11,280 nt of DNA from Bacillota bacterium (GTDB lineage Bacteria; Bacillota; Clostridia; Acetivibrionales; DSM-1351): the NCBI GenBank assembly GCA_023436515.1, contig JAEZIV010000199.1:1-11280 (forward strand). Direction: 5' to 3'. The position numbers were made by a program, and so were the translations under genes. The notes under the pieces are model-generated. The model was not told the origin of the DNA. It saw only the letters and a list, made by a program, of their open reading frames with translations, and did no database searches. Every line of letters begins with the position of its first letter. The first letter of the stretch is position 1. This document shows, in pieces, positions 7,127-11,280 of this stretch.

Positions 7127-7561
7127 ATGAGTTATATAAGCGAACGAGTTGCTTTCAGTAAAGGTTTAGCTGAAGGAATGAAGATTGATAGTACGACAAA
7201 TGAAGGCAAGCTTTTTACTGCTATCATTGATGTTTTGGACGACATTGCCCTTGCACTCGAGGATGTAGAGGAAATACAGGACGAGATGAGTGAGCAGGTT
7301 GATGGTATTGATGAAGATCTTGCCGAACTCGAAAAGATTGTATACGAAGACGAGGATGAAATAGAATTCGAAACAATCGAATGTCCATATTGCGGAGATG
7401 AAATAGAAGTTGATCTCGAGCTGATTGATGAGGACGCTGAATCAATCGAGTGCCCAAGCTGCCACAAGAAAATCGAATTGGAATGGGATTGCGATTGTGG
7501 CTGCGAAGACGATGATTGTGACTGCGATTGTGGTTGCGAGGATAAAGAGGATGAGAAATAA
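7127..7561 (+). CDS. Acidic zinc-ribbon protein with Cys-rich tail (CD1247 N-terminal domain type)
   Basis: The function is unknown. The 144-residue protein has three parts. Residues 1-70 are acidic and helical (SERVAFSKGLAEGMKID, then a likely coiled-coil to LAELEK). This matches the domain that Clostridia annotations call the CD1247 N-terminal domain, usually next to efp; I recognise it from memory. Residues 86-112 form a zinc-ribbon-like pair, CPYC (C86, C89) and CPSC (C109, C112). The tail 121-144 has seven cysteines alternating with Asp (DCDCGCED twice), which could bind metal. The two tail repeats are also near-identical in DNA (7491-7509 and 7524-7542), showing an in-frame duplication of 11 codons. 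A GAGGAGGT-type site precedes ATG 7127. No nucleic-acid-binding role should be assumed. Confidence 0.8.
   Translation: MSYISERVAFSKGLAEGMKIDSTTNEGKLFTAIIDVLDDIALALEDVEEIQDEMSEQVDGIDEDLAELEKIVYEDEDEIEFETIECPYCGDEIEVDLELIDEDAESIECPSCHKKIELEWDCDCGCEDDDCDCDCGCEDKEDEK
7491..7542 (+). repeat. In-frame tandem duplication encoding the Cys-rich tail
   Basis: The 19-base unit GCGATTGTGGCTGCGAAGA (7491-7509) recurs at 7524-7542 with two changes, offset by 33 bases (11 codons). Both changes are silent or near-silent in the DCDCGCED motif, so the unit has been kept as protein. Confidence 0.75.
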
Positions 7562-7572
7562 TTAGTTAGTGC

Positions 7573-7611
7573 AAAAAACTACCGACAAAAAATAAGTCGG
7601 TAGTTTTTTTT
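7573..7611 (+). terminator. Rho-independent terminator after the efp block
   Basis: The 14-base arms 7573-7586 and 7596-7609 (AAAAAACTACCGAC and its complement) are perfect, with a 9-base loop and a run of eight T (7604-7611). It ends the efp / zinc-ribbon transcript 12 bases after the stop codon and isolates the next operon. Confidence 0.93.
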
Positions 7612-7637
7612 GGCTAAAAGTTGAACATTTTTAAAAT

Positions 7638-7707
7638 TGTATTGACACCTTAATACAGTTATTGTATTATTGTATTAAGAGATTAGTACAACAATACAGT
7701 AATACAA
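7638..7707 (+). promoter_or_regulatory. Operator cluster of six TGTATT/AATACA half-sites
   Basis: Half-sites are TGTATT at 7638, 7663 and 7671, and AATACA at 7652, 7693 and 7701. TAATACA (7651-7657) and TGTATTA (7663-7669) form a perfect dyad between the -35 and -10 boxes. A larger dyad pairs 7662-7676 with 7693-7707 (14 of 15 bases) around the likely transcription start. The GntR protein encoded in the operon is the obvious candidate to bind here; that link is inferred from the position and from known autoregulation in YtrA-type systems. Confidence 0.7.
7642..7670 (+). promoter_or_regulatory. Near-consensus SigA promoter of the lipoprotein-GntR-ABC operon
   Basis: A perfect TTGACA (7642-7647) is followed after 17 bases by TATTAT (7665-7670). 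Transcription should start near 7677, giving a leader of about 56 bases before ATG 7733. Such a strong promoter covered by dyad repeats suggests control by repression. Confidence 0.88.
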
Positions 7708-7732
7708 TGTTTTCAGAAAGGAAGAGAAATAT

Positions 7733-8179
7733 ATGAAAAAGTTATCTAAGCTGCTCTTTATCCTGTTTATAGTTCTTTCTACAACACTAATTAATGGATG
7801 TACCTACGGGAGTGGAACAACATCCATGTCGGTTGAGGTTAATACAGGCTCCAAAATGTCAATGTCATACAAGAAATTTACCGGCTACAAAGCGACAAAG
7901 CTGAGTGTTGAGAAAGACCAGACAGTGGAGGTGGAGGTGGATATTGTTTCTGAGGCCGGAAAGCTCGATTTGGTTATTGAGAAGGAGAATAAGGGAGACG
8001 ATGAGGGAGAACAGGAGAAGAAAGGAAAGCCTGAAAAGGTTTATGAAGGCACCGATATACCTACCTCAAATTTCAAGGTAATTCTGGAGGAGCCCGGAAA
8101 GTATATAGTAAAAGTGACAGGTGACAAGCACAAGGGTAGCTATAAAATTACATGGGAAGAGCATGACAAGAAAAAATGA
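7733..8179 (+). CDS. Predicted secreted lipoprotein of unknown function
   Basis: This 148-residue protein has a typical lipoprotein signal: KK at 2-3 and K6, a hydrophobic stretch 7-20, and a lipobox LINGC ending at C23, where lipid would be attached. It should face outward, anchored in the cell membrane. The mature part looks beta-rich (SMSVEVNTGSKMSMSYKKFTG, VEVEVDIV, YIVKVTG, YKITW) and resembles a small beta-sandwich. A charged insertion at 84-102 (rich in E, K, G, D) splits it. I know no specific function. AAAGGA precedes ATG 7733. It is the first gene of the operon and 30 bases before the GntR gene, so it is expressed with the ABC transporter and may sense the envelope or assist or receive its substrate; this is inference. 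Confidence 0.85.
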   Translation: MKKLSKLLFILFIVLSTTLINGCTYGSGTTSMSVEVNTGSKMSMSYKKFTGYKATKLSVEKDQTVEVEVDIVSEAGKLDLVIEKENKGDDEGEQEKKGKPEKVYEGTDIPTSNFKVILEEPGKYIVKVTGDKHKGSYKITWEEHDKKK

Positions 8180-8209
8180 AGTAAGTATTGAGAAGGATGA
8201 GGTGATTAA

Positions 8210-8596
8210 ATGCCAAATGATTTTTCATCAAATGTGCCTATATATATTCAAATAATGAATGATGTAAAACTGAAGATTGTGGCCGGACTATGGGAACCCG
8301 GACAAAGACTGCCCTCGGTAAGAGACCTTGCAGTTGAGTTTTCTGTTAACCCGAATACAATGCAGCGTGCATTAGCGGAACTGGAAAGGGATGGCTTGCT
8401 CTATACTGAGAGGACCTCCGGAAGATTTGTATCACAGGATCAGGAAAAAATATTGAAGGCTAAAGCAGAAATGGCTGAAGAATATACCGAGAGCTTCTAT
8501 CAATCCATGAAAAAGCTTGGGTATAAGAATAAAGAAATAATATATATTGTAAGCGATAAATTGAACCAGAAAAAGGGGGACGGAGAAAATGAGTAA
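8210..8596 (+). CDS. GntR-family transcriptional regulator, YtrA subfamily
   Basis: This 128-residue DNA-binding protein has the GntR winged helix at about 8-75. The signature IVAGLWEPGQRLPSVRDLA and the recognition region NPNTMQRALAELERDGLL (47-64) are clear, with the wing at YTERTSGRFV. The short C-terminal part (76-128) has room for only about two helices and no ligand domain, which marks the YtrA subfamily. These regulators typically repress an ABC transporter operon encoded with them, and many respond to cell-wall-acting compounds. A GAGGTGATT site precedes ATG 8210. The stop codon overlaps the ABC gene start by 8 bases (ATGAGTAA), indicating translational coupling. The repeats at 7638-7707 are the likely target. 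Confidence 0.92.
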   Translation: MPNDFSSNVPIYIQIMNDVKLKIVAGLWEPGQRLPSVRDLAVEFSVNPNTMQRALAELERDGLLYTERTSGRFVSQDQEKILKAKAEMAEEYTESFYQSMKKLGYKNKEIIYIVSDKLNQKKGDGENE

Positions 8597-9287
8597 AATC
8601 ATAGAAATAAGCTCATTGCACAAAAAATATGGGTCCAGAAGGGTTCTGGAGAATATTTCACTAACTTTGGAAAGCGGAACAATCGTTGGACTTTTGGGTC
8701 CAAATGGCTGCGGTAAAACCTCTTTGATAAAGATAATGGCAGGACTTATCAATGACTATAGCGGAACTGTATTGATAGATGGAGAGAAACCGGGAGTATA
8801 TACTAAATCCATTATATCCTATCTACCGGAAAAAACTTATTTATCTGAGAACTATAAAGCCAGGGAGGCACTGGATTTCTTTCAGGACTTTTACTCTGAC
8901 TTTGACAGGAGCAAAGCAGAGGCATTGCTTGAACAGTTTAAGCTTGACCCTGAGCAAAAAATTAAGAGCATGTCAAAGGGCATGCAGGAAAAGATTCAGC
9001 TAATACTGGTAATGTCCAGAAGAGCAAAAATATATCTTTTGGATGAGCCGTTGGGGGGACTTGATCCTGCATCCAGAAAGTCAATGCTGGATATTATTCT
9101 AAACAATTACTCCGAGGATGCGGTTGTACTTATTTCAACTCATTTGATCTATGATGTTGAAAGGATATTTGACAGGGTTATCATGGTGGGAAACAGCAGC
9201 ATTCTTGTAGACGATACCGCTGATAATATACGTGAGAATAGTGGTAAGTCAGTAGTTGAATTATTTGAGGAGGTGTTCAAATGTTAA
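8589..9287 (+). CDS. ABC transporter ATP-binding protein (YtrB-like)
   Basis: This 232-residue ATPase would power the membrane protein encoded next. The Walker A motif is GPNGCGKT (37-44), Walker B is YLLDEP (149-154), the D-loop is GGLDP (156-160) and the switch histidine is H185 (ISTHL). The signature motif is MSKGMQ (128-133) rather than LSGGQ, and the Q-loop region reads YLPEKT without a glutamine. Both departures are common in the ABC-2 export ATPases of this type, so they do not suggest an inactive protein. The gene starts inside the end of the GntR gene and its last 7 bases overlap the permease gene. A single domain implies a dimer with two membrane subunits. The substrate is unknown. 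Confidence 0.94.
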   Translation: MSKIIEISSLHKKYGSRRVLENISLTLESGTIVGLLGPNGCGKTSLIKIMAGLINDYSGTVLIDGEKPGVYTKSIISYLPEKTYLSENYKAREALDFFQDFYSDFDRSKAEALLEQFKLDPEQKIKSMSKGMQEKIQLILVMSRRAKIYLLDEPLGGLDPASRKSMLDIILNNYSEDAVVLISTHLIYDVERIFDRVIMVGNSSILVDDTADNIRENSGKSVVELFEEVFKC

Positions 9288-10099
9288 GAAAATTATTAAA
9301 ATATGAGTTTAAAGAAACAGCGCGAATCATACCTTTATTTTATCTTATAGCCTTGATTTTTGCTGGTATGGTGCTTTCGGCAAAGACCTTGGGAATCAGC
9401 TGGTTTGAAGTAACCTCTTCTGTACTTCTTATGCTTATGGGAATAGCGGTAGCATTTACAACCTTTATATTAATTGTGCTTAGGTTTTATAAAAACCTTT
9501 ACAGCAATGAAGGCTATCTAATGTTTACTCTTCCTGTAGAACCCAAGTTATTGCTGGCATCAAAAGCTATTGTAGCTTTCTGTTGGATGATAATCAGCTA
9601 TATTGTATGTTGCTTCTCCATGTATTTAAGTTTGTATGGACTTGGTCTTACGGGAGAGCTTACGGTAGTATGGGGTGTTCTTGAGAGTTATGGTATGGAG
9701 AAGTTTACTTACTTGATTATTCCGTTGATTGTTCTGGCAACCTTGTATTTTCTGGCGCAAATATATTTTGCAATTACACTGTCAAACAGTCCGCTATTTT
9801 ATAGCATGGGTCCCGCGTCTGCCTTCCTGATATTTATTGTTACTAATATAATATTACAGATCATTGAGGCGATATTCACTGTTTTTGTACCGTTTTCCTT
9901 GAGGATTGATGTTCTGGATAAAATAGGGATAGAGCTTTCAAGTAAAAATATGTTTGGCTTCCTCCTTGACAGCTTTAACGGTGTTGAGATCTCCAGCTTT
10001 GTATTAGGACTCGGTGGCTACTTGTTCCAAATACTGATGGCAGGTATACTGTTTTATGTAACAACAAGGAGTATGAAGAAAAAGATATCAATTAAATAA
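9281..10099 (+). CDS. ABC-2 type membrane protein, partner of the ATPase
   Basis: This 272-residue integral membrane protein has about six hydrophobic segments, roughly 16-34, 44-68, 93-118, 142-165, 179-204 and 238-262. Its charged N-terminus MLRKLLKYEFKETAR and the loop YSNEGYLMFTLPV (74-86) are typical of clostridial ABC-2 permeases paired with YtrB-like ATPases. The C-terminus is basic (RSMKKKISIK), as expected for a cytosolic tail. GAGGAGGTG just before ATG 9281 lies inside the end of the ATPase gene, with a 7-base overlap that suggests coupled, equal synthesis. A strong terminator follows. Only one permease is encoded, so the complex is probably a homodimer. Export is inferred from the family; no substrate can be named. 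Confidence 0.9.
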   Translation: MLRKLLKYEFKETARIIPLFYLIALIFAGMVLSAKTLGISWFEVTSSVLLMLMGIAVAFTTFILIVLRFYKNLYSNEGYLMFTLPVEPKLLLASKAIVAFCWMIISYIVCCFSMYLSLYGLGLTGELTVVWGVLESYGMEKFTYLIIPLIVLATLYFLAQIYFAITLSNSPLFYSMGPASAFLIFIVTNIILQIIEAIFTVFVPFSLRIDVLDKIGIELSSKNMFGFLLDSFNGVEISSFVLGLGGYLFQILMAGILFYVTTRSMKKKISIK

Positions 10100-10113
10100 A
10101 ATAAGAACCTAAG

Positions 10114-10160
10114 AAAAAAACAGAGGGTGTAGCTGAAAGGCTACACCCTCTGTTTTTTTT
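10114..10160 (+). terminator. Strong terminator of the lipoprotein-GntR-ABC operon
   Basis: The arms 10114-10133 and 10140-10159 are perfect 20-base complements around the loop TGAAAG, with a GC-rich core (GAGGGTGTAGC) and eight T at 10153-10160. The A run on the other side makes it potentially active in both directions. It separates the operon from spoIIIAA. Confidence 0.96.
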
Positions 10161-10214
10161 CACAGTTTTCAATCAATCCACAGTTCAAAATCAATACTAC
10201 GCAAAGTTTGTTTT

Positions 10215-10241
10215 TTAGGCATAAACTTGGACAAAGCCTAA
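10215..10241 (+). repeat. Short inverted repeat around a candidate -35 box
   Basis: TTAGGC (10215-10220) and GCCTAA (10236-10241) are perfect complements around 15 bases that contain the TTGGAC at 10227. It could be an operator, but six-base arms can arise by chance. Confidence 0.3.
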
Positions 10242-10255
10242 TATATATATATAAA
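10227..10255 (+). promoter_or_regulatory. Candidate SigA-type promoter upstream of spoIIIAA
   Basis: TTGGAC (10227-10232) and TATAAA (10250-10255) are spaced by 17 bases. The -10 box lies in an AT repeat (10240-10255), which weakens the call. Transcription would start near 10262, giving a leader of about 127 bases. spoIIIA is normally read by the mother-cell factor SigE, so a SigA promoter here would be unexpected. Confidence 0.4.
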
Positions 10256-10277
10256 TCTATTTAGGAGTTGTATAAGG

Positions 10278-10313
10278 TTGATAAAAATTAAAATCAATAA
10301 AGGAGGTACCTAG
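10278..10313 (+). other. 11-codon open frame with ribosome site in the spoIIIAA leader
   Basis: AGGAG (10263-10267) is followed after 10 bases by TTG and the frame MIKIKINKGGT, ending at TAG 10313. The end of this frame contains AAAGGAGGT (10299-10307), a strong Shine-Dalgarno with no start codon at usable distance. It might be a leader peptide or a remnant of a lost gene. The AT-rich sequence could also form this frame by chance. Confidence 0.25.
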
Positions 10314-10315
10314 CT

Positions 10316-10374
10316 CCGGACATTTCTATCAAGTAAAATACACATTTCCTTGACGTTCTTGTTGGAAATGCCGG
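10316..10374 (+). promoter_or_regulatory. Competing inverted repeats before the spoIIIAA ribosome site
   Basis: GAAATGCCGG (10365-10374) can pair with CCGG-A-CATTTC (10316-10326), ten pairs with one bulged base. Part of it, GGAAATG (10364-10370), can instead pair with the second copy CATTTCC (10343-10349), seven pairs with a 14-base loop. Both share the same right arm, so they exclude each other, and that arm ends 2 bases before the AGGGG ribosome site (10377-10381). Its function is unproven. Confidence 0.4.
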
Positions 10375-10388
10375 GCAGGGGCATACAT

Positions 10389-11280
10389 ATGATTAAAGCT
10401 GTTGAAAGAGACATTCTGCCTTATCTTATACCAAGTATAAAGGCAATAATACTGAAGCTTGATAGTGTAAAGTTGGACAATCTTCAGGAAATACGAATGA
10501 GAGCCGGTAAACCGCTTATGGTTTTTATCGGAGATAACGACTATTTCATAGATATTAACGGAGGGCTATCACCGTACAGTAAGGATTGGTGCATTGTAGC
10601 ACAAAATGAAATAATCAAGACTCTTGAGTTAATGAGTGAAAACTCAGTATATGCCTTCCAGGAGGAGATTAAGTCTGGGTATCTTACCTTGAAAGGGGGA
10701 CACCGAATAGGACTAAGCGGGAGGGTTATCGTTCAGGAGGGTCAGATAAAAAATATCAAGGATCTGAATGGTTTGAACATTCGAGTGGCAAGAGAGATAA
10801 CAGGCTGCTCTAAACAGATAATTCAATATATTATCAAGGGTAACTGCGATATCAACAACACCATGATTATAGGGCCGCCACAGAGCGGCAAGACAACAAT
10901 TCTTCGTGATATGGCCAGACTGCTGAGCAATGGTGAGAGGGATCTGAATTTCAGGGGACTTAAAGTGGGGATTGTTGATGAAAGGTCTGAAATTGCAGCA
11001 TGCAATAAAGGAGTTCCCCAGAATGATGTGGGGGTGAGGACCGACGTTATGGACGGATGTCCAAAGGTTTTAGGAATGGAAATGCTGTTAAGAAGTATGT
11101 CGCCAAATATTATTATAACCGACGAAATTGGAACTCAGGGTGACAGTAATGCCATACAAAAGGTTCTGAACTCAGGCGTAAAAATAATAGCATCTGCACA
11201 TGGGTACAACATTTCCGAACTAAAAATCAGGAAGGAGCTTCTGGAGCTTATGAAAGAAGGAGCTTTTGATAGATATATCG
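10389..11280 (+). CDS. spoIIIAA: Stage III sporulation protein AA, 3' end beyond the window
   Basis: SpoIIIAA is the ATPase of the SpoIIIA-SpoIIQ channel that links mother cell and forespore, and is required for late forespore gene expression. 297 codons are visible and the frame is still open at the window edge; the full protein is usually a little over 300 residues. The secretion-ATPase-like core has Walker A GPPQSGKTT (162-170), the DERSEIA segment (197-203) and Walker B IIITDEIG (241-248). The N-terminal domain shows the familiar QEIRMRAGKP and KGGHRIGLSGR. ATG 10389 is chosen because AGGGG at 10377-10381 is 7 bases upstream; an in-frame ATG at 10368 would add seven residues but has no good ribosome site. 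It is the first gene of the operon, since a terminator lies upstream. Confidence 0.95.
   Translation, partial: MIKAVERDILPYLIPSIKAIILKLDSVKLDNLQEIRMRAGKPLMVFIGDNDYFIDINGGLSPYSKDWCIVAQNEIIKTLELMSENSVYAFQEEIKSGYLTLKGGHRIGLSGRVIVQEGQIKNIKDLNGLNIRVAREITGCSKQIIQYIIKGNCDINNTMIIGPPQSGKTTILRDMARLLSNGERDLNFRGLKVGIVDERSEIAACNKGVPQNDVGVRTDVMDGCPKVLGMEMLLRSMSPNIIITDEIGTQGDSNAIQKVLNSGVKIIASAHGYNISELKIRKELLELMKEGAFDRYI

Noticed and set aside
8432..8752. Minus-strand frame across the GntR/ABC junction
   Set aside because: Both plus-strand genes are clear; this frame shows no recognisable domain.
8716..8985. Possible inactive ABC ATPase because of the MSKGMQ signature and missing Q-loop glutamine
   Set aside because: These variants are normal for YtrB-like ATPases, and Walker A, Walker B and the switch histidine are intact.
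10220..10227. CATAAACT resembling a SigE -10 box
   Set aside because: One mismatch to the consensus, but the nearest -35-like sequence is about 22 bases away instead of about 14.
10382..10389. CATACATA resembling a SigE -10 box
   Set aside because: It overlaps the spoIIIAA start codon and has no -35 box at the right distance, so transcription would begin inside the gene.

Overview
The window looks like chromosomal DNA from an anaerobic, spore-forming Clostridia species. The base composition is AT-rich, Shine-Dalgarno sequences are strong (AGGAGG-like), and the end of the window carries spoIIIAA, the first gene of the sporulation operon spoIIIA. The order aroQ - Xaa-Pro peptidase - efp - acidic zinc-ribbon protein - spoIIIAA is typical of Clostridia. 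From family knowledge I would guess a relative of Ruminiclostridium / Clostridium cluster III, but the sequence alone does not prove this. I see no phage genes, insertion sequence, CRISPR array, tRNA or rRNA.

Layout. 90-875 (+): a GNAT-family acetyltransferase. 961-1101 (-): an unrecognised 46-residue protein with its own promoter. 1325-2122 (-): a PHP-type histidinol phosphatase followed by a strong terminator. A divergent promoter region (2123-2396) separates it from an M18 aminopeptidase (2397-3833, +). Next comes a same-strand run: endonuclease IV-like TIM barrel (3925-4785), type II dehydroquinase aroQ (4821-5246), M24 Xaa-Pro aminopeptidase (5297-6382). Elongation factor P (6526-7089) has its own promoter and is followed by a small acidic protein with a zinc ribbon and a Cys-rich tail (7127-7561). 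A clear terminator at 7573-7611 closes this block.

7612-10160 is a self-contained operon: a lipoprotein, a YtrA-type GntR regulator, an ABC ATPase and an ABC-2 type membrane protein. The last three genes overlap or nearly touch. The operon starts at a near-consensus SigA promoter covered by six TGTATT/AATACA half-sites, and ends at a perfect 20-bp-arm terminator. It is most simply read as an autoregulated, envelope-responsive export module sitting between the efp block and spoIIIA.

10161-10388 is a non-coding leader with an unexpected amount of structure: a possible SigA promoter, an 11-codon open frame, a strong Shine-Dalgarno with no gene behind it, and two competing hairpins. spoIIIAA follows at 10389 and runs off the end of the window.

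Most of the window is ordinary core genome. The parts that deserve a second look are the operator cluster at 7638-7707, the spoIIIAA leader, the 46-residue protein, the leader of the M18 gene and the altered metal site of the endonuclease IV-like protein.
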